Source: Urechis unicinctus
Taxonomy: Eukaryota; Annelida; Polychaeta; Xenopneusta; Urechidae
Direction of reading: 5' to 3'
DNA length: 64,000 nt
Assembly (NCBI GenBank): GCA_034190875.2
Contig: CM067356.1
Span: 58,366,921 to 58,430,920 of the forward strand
Part shown: in pieces, positions 11,857 to 23,012 of the stretch
Layout of the letters: the number at the start of each line of letters is the position of its first letter
How positions within the stretch are numbered: position 1 is the first letter of the stretch
Translations under genes and position numbers: made by a program
The notes under the pieces: model-generated
What the model saw: only the letters and a program-made list of their open reading frames with translations
Databases searched by the model: none
What the model was told of the DNA's origin: nothing

Positions 11857-12714
11857 CAAATTATATATTTATTGTGAACATCACCCTTTTACTCATTATA
11901 TATTGACGTTGGCAATTTGTGTTGCTAATGCAACATCGAGCCATCAGTTACACAATTATAATACACTCATTCTCGAGAGCCTTAAATGGTACCGTCACGA
12001 CCTGCTTTACACAACTTTACTGTTAATGCAGACAGCCATGTTAATAAGATCGCAATGTGGTAGCTGCGAAGGGTCACAATGGAAGCCGCAAGGAAGCAGA
12101 AGTAATTGTGTCGCATTGAAGCATGCGGATTGATTGAGTAGAGTTCAAAATAGCGTGCATACGCATTACAAAGGCACCGAAGGTCGTTGCGTGATGGTTT
12201 GATATCGTTACACACGATGCAGAGCCTACAGCGATGACGCTCGAAGTGATCAAGGACTGAACAAATAATTAAGGGCTGATTGACATTTCTGCTAAATCAC
12301 AATATTTGATATATAAAATGCTATATTGTGCATGCTCAGCGAGTGATCAATTTATCGATGCAACAAATGCGTTTGGCAATTTGGAAGCTCAGTTTCCGTA
12401 AATGCATAACAATATTTACCCTTGATTTTAATTAAACCTATCAACCTGGTATAAACTGCCTTTACTATGCTTAGTTATTAAATGAAGTAAATGTGAAATA
12501 TCTGTTTGAGGCCGTTAATGGCAGGTCAGCTGGAAAAAAATTAATTCACGGTTAAAAATGAGTTTTTAAACGACATTTATAACTGCGATACAGCTGTTTG
12601 TGGGCTTTCATTTGGTGTTATTACATCTGAGCCATACAACAAACAACAATAAAGCGCCTGGCAGTCACACATGCCTAAAACGTATTGAATGGTTGTGAAA
12701 AATATCGCATAAAA
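11857..12714. other. Unit 0 interior without recognised gene
   Basis: No block partner is clear except weak similarity of the 12440-12490 end (TATGCTTAGTTATT) to 37690-37720. Small open frames at 11828-12133 (plus) and 11982-12215 (minus) overlap each other and have no conserved partner, so neither is called. Confidence 0.4.
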
Positions 12715-13240
12715 TAAAATCAATAGCATCTGCACTAGTCATCCGCATAAAATGCGTTAAGATTATAATCTTAAGAAAGCTTACTAAATTGGGTGCCATT
12801 GCATTAAATCCTTTAAATGTTTTCTAGCTTAACGCCTGTTTCCCAGTCGCGTTATCAAACTCATATGCATACCTCACATAACTTTAGTAATGTTATCTAG
12901 GGCTTAAAGCTGACATATTCTTTTTTAGTAAATGTGCTTTTGTTTTTATTCGCATTTTACTTCACCTTAATTGCTGCGGATTTCCCAGTTGCACCTGCGA
13001 TCGAAGGATTTATCTTTACTTCTACTATCTGTTGTGTGTTATCTTCAGTGTATAACATAGCATAAGATCCAAAGATACAGCTAGGTTGGCATGACGACAT
13101 CTCGATGCGAATATTCAATAACAGCTTATTACACCTTATAATCTGACGTAATATGTGATAGCATAATCGGGCGGGGATTTTCATTCCCAATAGGTGTATT
13201 TTACAGGTGCCGTAGTACTCTTGCATAGGGTTTCAAATTC
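12715..13240 (+). repeat. Block C, unit 0 copy
   Basis: Aligns with 38520-39010. Shared landmarks are GCATCCGCATAAAATGCGTTAAGAT, the CTAAATTGGGTGCCATTGCAT stretch, and GCTGCGGATTTCCCAGTTGC near the end. Unit 1 carries a 60-bp insertion near 38570-38630 and a further insertion near 38790-38890. Confidence 0.88.
12957..13226 (-). pseudogene. Minus-strand C-family frame (89 codons, unknown)
   Basis: Open from an ATG at 13226 to the stop at 12957. The last 17 codons (NPSIAGATGKSAAIKVK, then stop) are identical in the unit 1 copy at about 38897-38950, where the upstream part is disrupted. The exact C-terminus with a shared stop suggests a real former protein end. Upstream residues have an ordinary mixed composition with four Cys. 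No domain is recognised. Confidence 0.4.
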
Positions 13241-13479
13241 TGATGCTCGCTAATTCCGTCCTGGAGGCGGCCACTCCACTGTCATGACATTTTACGTCAT
13301 GCAATGCTTAGGGTGTGACATAATGCATTATACTATTTCCATTTTTCTTTATATTGGTAACGGCGGGCTTCGCGGATAATACATTTGCGTAACCGCATTG
13401 TCAAATGACCCATATTATGTAAGTTGCTGAGTCTGGAATTATGAATCCATTACGTTGCGCAAATCATATTATGCTATAT

Positions 13480-13665
13480 GTACATTTATATACTACATGA
13501 TAATTGATACAACTATGCATACAAAATTGTACTGAAGCACATGCCTTTGTAGTAACTTTGGCAGCATATGTGGTATTGTCATTAATTTTGGATCAAATAG
13601 TGTTAGCTTGTTAGCATTATCAGGACCCTTGAACGTGCAACCAACAGTAGCCATTGAGGTTGACT
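13480..13665 (-). pseudogene. Minus-strand D-family frame, distal part, unit 0
   Basis: Read on the minus strand this keeps the frame of 39160-39340: TQSTSMAT, KGPDN, then KLMTIPHMLPKLLQRHVLQ, ending in SIIM and the same stop. Differences are few and mostly conservative over about 60 codons. The insertion at 13683-14030 separates it from the proximal part (14021-14290). The protein is not recognised. Confidence 0.45.
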
Positions 13666-14029
13666 GAGTAAAGCAATTCAGTGCAAATTACCAATTAAAC
13701 TCGCAGTAGTGACACCGCTTAACGAGATCATTAGCTACATCACTAGAATTAAGTCGCCCCTGGTCATACTGCCCCAACATCAAATATGGCTAGTACATAT
13801 TCCTGATGCTGAAGCCGTCGCCCATGTATCATTCGCCTCATGTCCATACCTGTACGCATGTACAACTTGTTACATATCTACACCGTCACTGATGTACAAC
13901 TTGCCTCATGTCAACTCCGTCGTGCATTTCGGCTCATGCGAACACCGTCAGCATATGAGTGTACGTTATTTATATCTATAATTCATGATGATATGAACCT
14001 TCAAGCGGATCAGAAGTATTCTAGAAACT

Positions 14030-14290
14030 TCGGCCAAAAATGATCACAATGATTCCCAAAACGCAACTACCCGTAAAATTTGGTACGCAGAATTTTCCGT
14101 GAATTGTCAACCATTGCCGCTGACATTTTGGTGACGTAGGAGGCATCATTAAGATCAAAGTGGGATAAACCGGCAGTACAGGTAATAAAGCAACATGACA
14201 ATGTATCACCTGCACAAGCCTGAACAATGCTTTGATTATAAAACGCATCACTCTGCCCATCTTGAATTTACTTCCAGAAGTACGAGTAGT
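14030..14290 (-). pseudogene. Minus-strand D-family frame, proximal part, unit 0
   Basis: One minus frame matches the unit 1 frame at 39390-39600 over about 60 codons (AGDTLS, FITCTAGLSHFDLND, MVDNSRKIL). A frameshift near 14250 relative to the upstream sequence and the 13.7-14.0 kb insertion mean it is broken here. A second, overlapping open frame (14021-14260) is a shadow. The conserved length and frame favour a former gene. Confidence 0.4.
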
Positions 14291-14415
14291 CTCTACTTCC
14301 AGGTGGAGTACGCATGCAGGAAGCTGCTTACGATTGGGGAGAAACGCTGATGGAACAGCTTTCCATTGGTACCCTTATCCCTAGCAACATACTGACGCTT
14401 GCAATCCATTGGTTT

Positions 14416-14702
14416 TAAGTATGCTTGGCGTCAACGGTATTTGAACCCAACGCACTCAACCATTATGAATTTACTTCCAGACACGTCAATTATGGAGGAT
14501 TTAACATGGCGAGTGAGGGCGCAATGAGGCCTCAGAAAAAAAAATGTGCATGGTTGCCTTGGTTGCTTATCCACGCAATATTAATGCGCCATGAAACTGG
14601 TCAATAACCTGTCAGTGTAAGGATCAATGTCGCTGCCATGGTTGGGCGTCTCGACGCTTTCTCCGCTGACAATCATGGCTGTCTATTCACTGTATTACAC
14701 AT
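14416..14702. other. Spacer, no gene seen
   Basis: Similarity to unit 1 stops at about 14415. A 60-codon open frame at 14425-14607 has no partner. Confidence 0.4.
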
Positions 14703-14706
14703 TTGC

Positions 14707-15000
14707 ATGCTTTTATGCAAGAGAAGTTGCGTAAGGCTTATATGAGCTATATTTGGTGGCTGTCTACGCACTGTTTTCCTCAGCGGAATATATCATTTCA
14801 AGAGAACTTGCGTAAGGCTTATATAAGCTATATTTGGTGGCTGTCTACGCAATGTTTTCCTCAGCGGAATATATTATTTCAAGAGAACTTGCGTAAGGCT
14901 TATATGAGCTATATTTGGTGGCAGTCTACGCACTGTTTTCCTCAGCGGAATATATTATTTCAAGAGAAGTTGCGTCAGGCCTACATTATATCATACATTT
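14707..15000 (+). repeat. 81-bp tandem repeat, about 3.6 copies
   Basis: GCGTAAGG (GCGTCAGG in the last) recurs at 14729, 14810, 14891 and 14972, exactly 81 bases apart. The unit is in frame, so one frame (14703-15038, 111 codons) reads a 27-residue repeat with Leu-Arg-Lys-Ala-Tyr, YIWW and CFPQRN elements. Between units most changes are amino-acid-altering (K/N, M/I, H/Q, S/L), which does not suggest purifying selection. A single diverged unit occurs far away at 46485-46560, ending in a stop. Confidence 0.93.
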
Positions 15001-15737
15001 GGTTGTCCCTGGTGCCCGTACATAGAACTGCAATTTGAGTTGTTGTGGTTCAACTTTCTTATCGTGTGACGATACATCTCCTTTGATCATTATACGTAAA
15101 TAGCGCGTTCAATGACACTATGGTTGCGTTGTTTAACAAAGATATATCCATACGCTGTACGCTGTGTTTTAATATATTTTGCACACTTTAAGGTAATCAC
15201 ATAACATGTAAGTACCAGCATTGACGACGTCCATTGTATCTGTCACCGACGATATTCAGGATGTAATGGTTATTCGTCCGTTGATAACATATATTTATAT
15301 TGGGTAACCGTACCGCGCTGCCCTAATCGATCGAGCCAGGGAGGTGTGCTGTTACTTAGGAGAAACATTGCTTTATTATTAGGTGTGCATTGCTCACCGG
15401 CGCACGTAATGGCATCCCTTGCTAAAGGGTGCTTTTGGACATGTTGATGATGGCGACATCCTCAGCATATTGGTCAACTACACCCATGGTGGTTACTATA
15501 ACAATATGTACGATCATCAGTACTTTGGCGTAATGTGCTAAGGTAGATCTCCTGTCTGATATCATGAGTGACCTGTCTCTTGCGATTAATGTAAGCGTTT
15601 GATCGGGGTTTCGGACAATGTATTGCTGGTGAATAGGTGTCGTGTTAATTGTACAGCTGTCAGGATCGTGCAAATATTAATAATCTCGACTGGCCTATTA
15701 ATCAATTGAGTCGGCTATGGTGTCTGTGTTTGGCGCG
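15001..15737. other. Spacer, no gene confirmed
   Basis: A plus-strand run near 15435-15530 containing GDILSILV has faint similarity to 8410-8480 (GDILRYVE), which may be a third, very decayed copy of the end of block A. The minus frame 15422-15673 over the same DNA lacks a partner. Confidence 0.35.
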
Positions 15738-15793
15738 GAAACTATAGCATTACAATATGTATCAGTGGATGTCATTTATCATCAAATGTGTAG

Positions 15794-15982
15794 ATGTACC
15801 ACTTTTCGACATATATTTCCGGAGGTGTAAAGTATTTTAATCATGCTCTAACGTTTAAAGTTAAACCGCCACCATCGCTGAAATGCGATGGCAATACATG
15901 TGCAGGTGCATTCGGAATCATGTCGGAATCTCCGTTAGATTATCTTCTTAACTTGGGATGGGTTAAGATGGATGGACCTTAA
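15794..15982 (+). pseudogene. A-family frame, first part, copy 2 (62 codons)
   Basis: Open from ATG to stop. Shares YFNHALTFK and the KPPPSL segment with copy 1 and ends in WVKMDGP and a stop. In copy 1 the DGP is followed by Glu instead of a stop, so the frame may once have continued into the next segment. No domain is recognised. Confidence 0.3.
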
Positions 15983-16001
15983 CGATCGAGATTAGACAAA
16001 G

Positions 16002-16178
16002 ATGAATCAATCGGTTAGGATTACGCAGCAGACATTAGGCAAGCAAGGATGGATTTACTGGGATGGGGCAGTGTTAGGATATGTTTATAAAGTGCAATAC
16101 ACCGGCGAATTTATGGGCACCGTAGTGAGGTTCGGGATTTGACATTTCTACTCCGTAGAAGGATATTGTGACGAATAG
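16002..16178 (+). pseudogene. A-family frame, second part, copy 2, interrupted
   Basis: Same frame as 6259-6465, with one internal TGA where copy 1 has a Trp codon (16140-16142) and the same final TAG. Conserved residues cluster in the last 30 codons. Confidence 0.35.
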
Positions 16179-16323
16179 AGTGGCCGGCATTATGACAACA
16201 GTTTGTTATGTGAGAGTAAATTATTTCTCGTGTGTTACATATTAAAATAAATGTCCACTTCTCACACAGTAGTGATTGGTGTCGTTTTGAACACGCTCAT
16301 AAAGCCTAGCTTAATTTGAATAC

Positions 16324-16410
16324 GAATCAGCTGAAGAAGATTTTGCTAAGGGGTTGGTCATATTCATTATATCGGTAACCCTATATTTCATGACCCATAC
16401 TAAAATATAA
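16324..16410 (+). pseudogene. C-terminal membrane anchor fragment, A family, copy 2
   Basis: ESAEEDFAKG, then a hydrophobic stretch (LVIFIISVTLYFM), then HTKI and a stop. Same frame and layout as 6605-6700. The hydrophobic character is retained through several substitutions. Confidence 0.4.
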
Positions 16411-16825
16411 GAACGGTTTGTTGGAATAAGTGACGCACTAATCTACCTGATAGAACGTCGGAATGATACTGGAAGTTGATCAAAAAGCTAAGGGGGCGAA
16501 ACTTGGCTACAAATTAAAATATCCATGAATTAAAATGAAAATCAGCTCGACTATCACAAATACGGAAGCTTGTACCAGCAAAACTATTGTTTATTATAGG
16601 ATCAAGTTGGGTTGAATCTGCTCGAGTCGATTATTTTGAATAAATGTTGTATTTGATTCAATAATGCGAAGGCGACTAGAATATAGTCGGAAGTTATGCC
16701 CATTTAATTGCCCCCCTAGTTGTAAAATTACATGTAGCTAATTGTTACTTTATAACTCATAGCGTACTCTATAAGTATGTATTCCACATGGTGTATATGT
16801 ATGCAATCATCAGAGAGACACAATC

Positions 16826-17009
16826 ACATATATATATATTTAAATATATTTATGTGGACATATTGGTATATTCTTTCGCAGACCGGAGTCTACGAAAGGT
16901 TGGCGGTTTGTCCACTACAGGTCGCGTACGTGCTAAGAGATATATATAGATATATATATATATATATAGATATATCTCTATATATATTATATATATATAT
17001 ATAGATATA

Positions 17010-17055
<46 letters not shown>

Positions 17056-17178
17056 TATCTCTCTAGATATAGATATATATATATATATATATATAGAGAA
17101 TATATAGATATAGATATATATATATAGATATATATATATCTCATGAGAGATATCTATCTCTCTCTCTCTATATATCTA

Positions 17179-17218
<40 letters not shown>

Positions 17219-17396
17219 ATATATATATATATCTCTCTCTCTCTATATATCTATCTCTCTCTATATCTATATATCTCTCTCTCTATCTATATATCTATAT
17301 CTCTCTATATCTCTTTATAATATATGCCTCTATATCTATATATATGGTTCTATATATCTCTATATATATATATATATATATATATGCATATCTAGC

Positions 17397-17448
<52 letters not shown>

Positions 17449-17660
17449 ATATATATCTCTCTATATATATATATATCTCTCCCTCCGATCTCTCTCTGTC
17501 TCTGTCTCTCGTTCTCTTTCTATTTCTCTCTCTCACCCTCTCTTTCTCTCCCCTCTCACTCTCACTCTCATTCTCCTTCTCCCTCTCACTCTCTCTCTCT
17601 CTCTCTCGCTCTCTTTCTCTCTCTCTTCAAACAGCAAATTGCTATGGTTTATGTCTTCTA
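16826..17660. repeat. Microsatellite-rich insertion in block A copy 2 (TA, GATA/TATC, TC)
   Basis: Absent from copy 1, whose flanks join directly near 7085-7115. It starts with 16826-16935 of ordinary sequence, then TA and GATATA runs (16937-17145), TC/TA mixtures (17145-17480) and a CT-rich tail (17480-17630). All open frames within are low complexity. Confidence 0.85.
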
Positions 17661-17949
17661 TATCAATTGTTTCAACTGACCATTGTATGCTAAAAATTTG
17701 ATTTTGCTTTGAAACCTCGTGTCTAATATCTATTCTAGCTTGATAAGAATAGACGATCGCAGTCGATTGGTCCGACTAACAAGTAAACAGCTGTTATGAG
17801 ACTTCCAAATGCATTGACTTTTGGTTGGTACTACGAGGTATTGGCGATAAGTCTACCGAAACAAATACTTTTCTAAGCTGATTAGAATATTGGTTGGCCT
17901 TATGTTAACGACTGCAGCACGCGTTTGGTTGTATTAGGTTTCAATCAAT

Positions 17950-18090
17950 GCGAAATACTCGTTATGTATGTAGCTGTTTATCTATTTGTTCACGCAAACG
18001 TATCGGCGACGATGATCAATTCTATTTTTCAGATCCGTTTTACGATACAAACATTGTGTTTACGACTTACGACGATGCATAGATATAAAT
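17950..18090 (+). pseudogene. A-family reading frame, copy 2
   Basis: Frame conserved with 7323-7508 from FNQCEI to TMHR, then two extra codons before the stop. One base is missing just upstream compared with copy 1. Confidence 0.3.
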
Positions 18091-19413
18091 AAATGAGTTA
18101 TTGTTAGAAACATTCAGTTGCTATTGGAAACAACAAAGTGGTATTAGATAGAATTGGAAATATCGACATAAAAATGCCCCTAACAATAGTTTCTCTCCGC
18201 GCTATATGCTTGCTTGCTTGAAGAACATCACACTTGCCGCGCTGATAAAGGAATGGAATCTTTTATACGAGGGCATTGCTTGCGGCGTGATACATTCTTA
18301 GCGAACAAAATATCTACACGTCACATTAGCTTTCTTGCTGAAACGGGTGCTTTTGTTTACTAAGCTATGAATCGGAAGACAGTACATTGTGATAAGAACA
18401 CCCGTAGAAATATGAATGCCACGTAAAGCTTCTTACTAGTCACTAGAAGGGTTTCTCTTGCAGACGCCGTGGACGTCAACAGCAAGGTTCGGAACCATCA
18501 ATAGCTGCCTACGTATCAGCAATAATTTGCAATTATTGTGATGGTGGAACAATTCAAATATATTAACCACCACGAGGGCTTCTAAATTTTGATCATGCTA
18601 TGCACAAAATGCCTCGATATCATATCTATTCAGAGTGTCGAAACCCTTACCCATAGATTGAAATTACTGTCAGTGTACAATATATATGAACTGCCTGAAT
18701 CCTATCATGGCAGGTACTACGCAGTCATACTTTGCAGGAATCGAATTGAAACATTGTAAAACTTAAGAGCTAGGTGTTGGCCAGTATCACCTCATGTAGC
18801 AGGTCTGCATAATTTCAAAAGCCTTCGCTATCAGCAGACCCATGTTTTACTTTGTATGCAAGATGAATACGACATTAATTACCGCACAAGCAGGACGACC
18901 TCTTGAAATGAATGTCGAATGGAACTGTACGCGTTGTATACCCTTCCAAAAAATAAATACCATTAGGCCGGGCTACATAATTTCATTTGACAAAGCAATG
19001 CACTCGCATGAGAGATCGTCCCATCATGTTAAGTGTGTTTACTTATCTGTTCGTGTTGCTTTCGTCTTTTGGCAATGTACCCTGAAGTGGCGTAGTCGTG
19101 TTGATTTAAGGTAACAATGGTGATATCCTTAGATAAGTTGAATCAACTATAGATAGGTAAGTTCACAATTGACTAGTTTTGTTTGACTAATATTAGTTGA
19201 TCTGCTGCTATGCATTGACAGGGAATTGCTCATACTGTTGACTGCTGCATGAGAGCTTCGCCAAATAGCGTAGCGCGAGTGGCTAGTGGCTAGTGGCTTA
19301 AATTCCGGCTGTTAAGGTCAACACCAACAGATATATTAACTGTTGCCATAAATTATGGCCATCATAATCATTCTTGACATAATTTGTTATTTGTACTGAT
19401 CAGTGAAAAACAT

Positions 19414-21109
19414 ATTTTAGAATGCCGTTGCAAATAAAGTGAACAGAATGCCGCGCTAAATTGGCCGCTATTGGCTACAGCTGAGTGAACTAGGCTCAAA
19501 GGAAAAATGGTCATTCCGTCACGGAGCTCGGTAACACGCTCTTACTATATGTCGTTGTACTCAATATTTGAACCGCTAAACAACAAATAGCGCCTGGGCA
19601 CCCTTCAATTCTGTATGGCTGAAAGTGTAATTACTTATTGGAATATACACATAAAGAGTTGCGGCTAGTGTACAGGCTAATTTGACTCTTATTGTTCCTC
19701 TATTTTCCCCCTGCTCTCCCACGTTTCGTACTGATTGTGGGTTTAAGTGATTTTCGTGCAGAACATTACTTATGCATGTTGCCATGGGCATTTTGATATT
19801 TTAAAAAGCAGTTCACTTCCGTAGGCATACAAACGCATGGTATCTCTCTATCTAAGGGTATGAGATAAGCAGGTTAATTGCTATCAGATTAGAAAATGAC
19901 TCAACTTCCGGTTGAACGTCTGCCGAACAAGCACTATTTGATGTGGTCTCGCTTCAAATTCGAATCAATGTATCTTGAGTTAACAAAGGCTGAAATAAGC
20001 TTGCGCAAAGAGACTCAAATGCAAATGGAAATGGTAGTTGATGTTCTTTTGTTTGCTAGGTAAATAAACGCATGAACCAAGGTCTCAAACGTATTAAGAT
20101 AAGGAAGCCTTCTTCAAAGAATTACTTGCTTATGAGTCCCTATATCAATAGTGGTCCATTAGTTTATACTCTCTGTACTATCTCATGCCTGCCACTGTTA
20201 AATACATATAACTCTTAAGCGCACTTATCCTAGTGTTAGCAAGATGGCATAAGAAGTGAGTCATAACTCATCCTGTTGATGTCAAATGGTGTAGAGTTTG
20301 TCTTTTTTTAAAATTTGATGAGAAGGGGTGTATGTTATTTGGTAATCCCTCAAAGTCTAGCTCCATCCACCACACTAAGTAGCAATTACTATTGTTGTCC
20401 CGTTTTTTTAGATTCACTGAGGTTTCATGTTGCTTTTGAGAGCCAATAATGGAAAAAAGGGGTGCTGAAATCACTGTTACAATCAGTAAGTTATTTCATT
20501 TTTCTGGATAACGTCTGTAGAAACATACAGCTCGGACAGAGAAAAGGTGACTCACAGCAATCAAACCACAAAGATGTTTGCAACGAGAAAAGGTCTTGAC
20601 ACGTGTCAGATTGCGTAGATCATGCATACTTTATATACAAAACATAAAAGACTCGTGAAAATATGGTTTTGACACGATTTTGTGCCATTCTCCGCGCCTT
20701 AAACAGGCTTGTGGTTTTTGCATTGTCGTAGGTAATTTGTACTTCCAAGAAGCTAGTCCTGCTTTCTAGTTCACACGACTCGCTTTATATGATAATGCTC
20801 GTCTTACATGGGCGCTAATACAATAACCATGTTCTGCACCGAAGTTTAGTTTTTACCGGTATGGGGGACTGAAATATTGAAAACAATCTCGGAATTTCTA
20901 GATCCGCATTAATCGAACAATCTTACACAAATGCACGCTTCTGATATGATTGGTGAGAATGAGACAACAAAGTGCTACAGGTTACAGGTGTTGCATTATT
21001 CTGTCACACTCTGACTTTTCACGGTGTCAAACGGTATATTTGTTGCCTTTCACAGTTACTATACTCTGCTAACATTTAACCCCACTAAGTTCACATAACT
21101 CATAGAGTA
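19414..21109. other. Single-copy-looking DNA, no gene seen
   Basis: No partner elsewhere in the window and no recognisable domain. Minus-strand open frames at 19576-19791 and 20268-20474 are short and unsupported. Confidence 0.45.
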
Positions 21110-21225
21110 GCTAATTTGCAATTGACGTCCGTAATAGTATCGACACAATGGATGCCTGTATTGCATGATCCCTCTACAGCTAGAAACCATTAACACCTAA
21201 GAAACAGCCACATCCGTACATCAGT

Positions 21226-21528
21226 TTAGATTAAACGGACTAGCGAATAGTGACGACACCTCATTGTGATAGGCACTCCAAATAATACCCGATAAACACG
21301 GTGAATGTGACCTAAACACAATGTAAGCTGCAAGATGACAAAGGTCGAGGTGCCATCCAATGACACCACGCATAGTTCGTTTGTGTGACCAGGATGGAAA
21401 ATGTCGGGGCATTGCGGCATCGCAGGCACATATAAGATGCAACATGGGGGCACTTGCAACCCAACCACCCCCTCTCCAGTGGTAACTTGCGTTGAACCAT
21501 CAGCGCTTAGTGCATTTACAGATAGCAC
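21226..21528 (-). CDS. Possible small minus-strand frame, 100 codons, unknown
   Basis: Open from ATG at 21528 to a stop at 21226. Composition is balanced, with an N-terminal VNALSADGSTQV segment, four Cys and a moderately hydrophobic middle (FVILQLTLCLG). Two other frames over the same DNA (21221-21445, 21312-21500) are also open, so chance is possible. It sits at the left edge of block E copy 1. No family is recognised and no second copy with the frame is seen. Confidence 0.2.
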   Translation of the reverse strand: MLSVNALSADGSTQVTTGEGVVGLQVPPCCILYVPAMPQCPDIFHPGHTNELCVVSLDGTSTFVILQLTLCLGHIHRVYRVLFGVPITMRCRHYSLVRLI

Positions 21529-21995
21529 ATTCTAAATGTTTATTTAATCGAATTAAAATATCTGACATGTGGAAATTGACACTTGGAAATGCCGAACAGT
21601 AAATGAATAGCAGAGTCAAATAAACACACTCGGGTTGGACGATTGGACATCTGCAGCAGGGTCTGCATAGAGGTCGAGGTATGTACCCATAAGTTAGCCC
21701 CCCTAGGCAATTATGCGCTGTGGTTAGAAAACGCACGTATTACATTGCTTAAATTAGCTGTGATGGTTAACAACATGACGCGGTTAGTAAACAAATGCAA
21801 ATTGTTCTGCTGATTCAAAAGTTCGATTACATACACTTGATGTCCACTAACACTCATTGTACCAATGTACTCATTGTCACCAGAGTCATCCGATGGTGTG
21901 TCAGGTTGTAAATATGGCGGTCAGCTCATGTGCCACGAAAGCAGAACCTGATAATAGTTGACTCAGCCAACCATATCTATGAACTAGGGAGTTCA

Positions 21996-22248
21996 ATGGG
22001 TAATGCAATAGGAAAGTCAGCCTCATATGTATCTTGTGTGTTTGGATATTATATGTCTCCCATATTCTTACATTCGTAACAGTTTGATTAAGGCAACGCT
22101 AGGCTACGTCCTCTGTTATTTTGGGTATATGTCTGCAAACATTTACTTTTCAATACAACAATGCCCACATAACTGCTACGCTAAAGAAAAGGACCTGAAA
22201 CTGACCGGCTGCCCTGATCTTGATAAATATACATGTATCATGTTGTGA
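21996..22248 (+). pseudogene. E-family small membrane protein, copy 1, frameshifted
   Basis: Begins ATGGGTAATGC, reading MGNAIGKSAS, which fits an N-myristoylation start (Gly2, small residue, Ser nearby). It stops after 27 codons. Further on, another frame (22027-22248) recovers the C-terminus seen in copy 3: KLTGCP.LD then CIML and stop. So the ancestral gene ran across both frames and this copy carries a frameshift. In the other copies the Met codon before Gly-Asn is AAG. Confidence 0.4.
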
Positions 22249-22776
22249 TCAAAACAGTCGCCCAAACACGTTTAAGAGGCATACGTCACTGCATCATCAA
22301 CTGCAGGAGTCACCGCAACATAAACCTCGATGACACTTGCAATACAACAATCATCGGCTCATTAACTGTATTTAAGATATCGGGCGGAAGAACCGACAGG
22401 TGCAAAACAATCATCCAACATCCAATCATCATACCACTTTAGTGCAGAGGTGGGCGTTACACTGCGGCCATTAGTGATTGCTATTTTCAACGGCTATATT
22501 TTACCCTCGCAAAACATCTCTCCTTATAAATTGTGAACCTAGCTTCTTGCCACCCCTTCCGATTTTCTTCTTATAACAATGATCAGCTATTCCTTGTCAT
22601 ACAGAAGTGAAGTCAGGTTAAGCATATAACATTTTCAGCAGAGACTTAATTGTCCATTTGTTATTCACATTTTGCTGCGGAAGTAAACAAAATAATAGGC
22701 GTGGCCGCTAAGTGGAAGTAATTGAATGGGGCAAGTTGGCATTCACAACTAAGTAGAGCGGATAACTTAAATATCC

Positions 22777-22809
22777 GGCGGTCATTGTGCTTTGATTACA
22801 ATGACCGCC
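22777..22809. repeat. Perfect 12-bp hairpin
   Basis: GGCGGTCATTGT at 22777 pairs perfectly with ACAATGACCGCC at 22798 around a 9-nt loop. No T-run follows, and the neighbours show no gene that it would obviously regulate. Confidence 0.85.
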
Positions 22810-23012
22810 TATCATTTCATTTTTACTAATCCACATCTAAACCAATTGCTATTATCATAATATTGTAAGGAATAAAAACCTGTTTGCATCCACTCAGGCC
22901 ACGGGAACACATTAACCAGAGCGAGGCAATATACCACCAACAAAACCTGCATTAACCTTTTCTTGCCGCATTTCATGATATTCGCAATATGCCCTTAATG
23001 TTTTATGAATCG

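Larger units (their letters stand above)
13440..14415 (+). repeat. Block D, unit 0 copy, with an inserted segment
   Basis: Matches 39105-39650 in two parts, 13440-13680 and 14030-14415. The 13683-14030 segment is absent from unit 1 and holds a degenerate repeat of about 40 bp around CACCGTCA and CTCATG motifs (13805-13965). The open frames at 13709-13981 and 13840-14043 lie only in this insert and are not called. Confidence 0.85.
15738..19413 (+). repeat. Duplicated block A, copy 2, with an insertion
   Basis: Same order and orientation as 5940-8712. Compared with copy 1 it has an extra TA/TC-rich segment at about 16826-17660 and an extra 80-100 bases near 18610-18690. Reading frames in this copy are more damaged than in copy 1, except the 15794-15982 frame. 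Confidence 0.9.
21110..22970 (+). repeat. Duplicated block E, copy 1
   Basis: 21530-22560 aligns with 23640-24100 and with 24730-25650 (landmarks: ATATCTGACAT.TGGAAA near the start, GCGGTCAGAAAACGCAC-like, GTTTAAGAGGCATACGTC near the end). Weaker similarity continues to about 22900 against 25670-25960. This copy is the most diverged of the three. Confidence 0.8.

Noticed and set aside
12680-12780. A Tyr-Ala-Asp-Asp string on the minus strand, as in reverse transcriptases
   Set aside because: It lies in a short frame between stops, has no flanking reverse-transcriptase motifs, and the last residue is not conserved in the unit 1 copy.
13709-14043. Two overlapping plus-strand open frames
   Set aside because: They lie only in the insertion of unit 0, over a degenerate short repeat, and have no counterpart.
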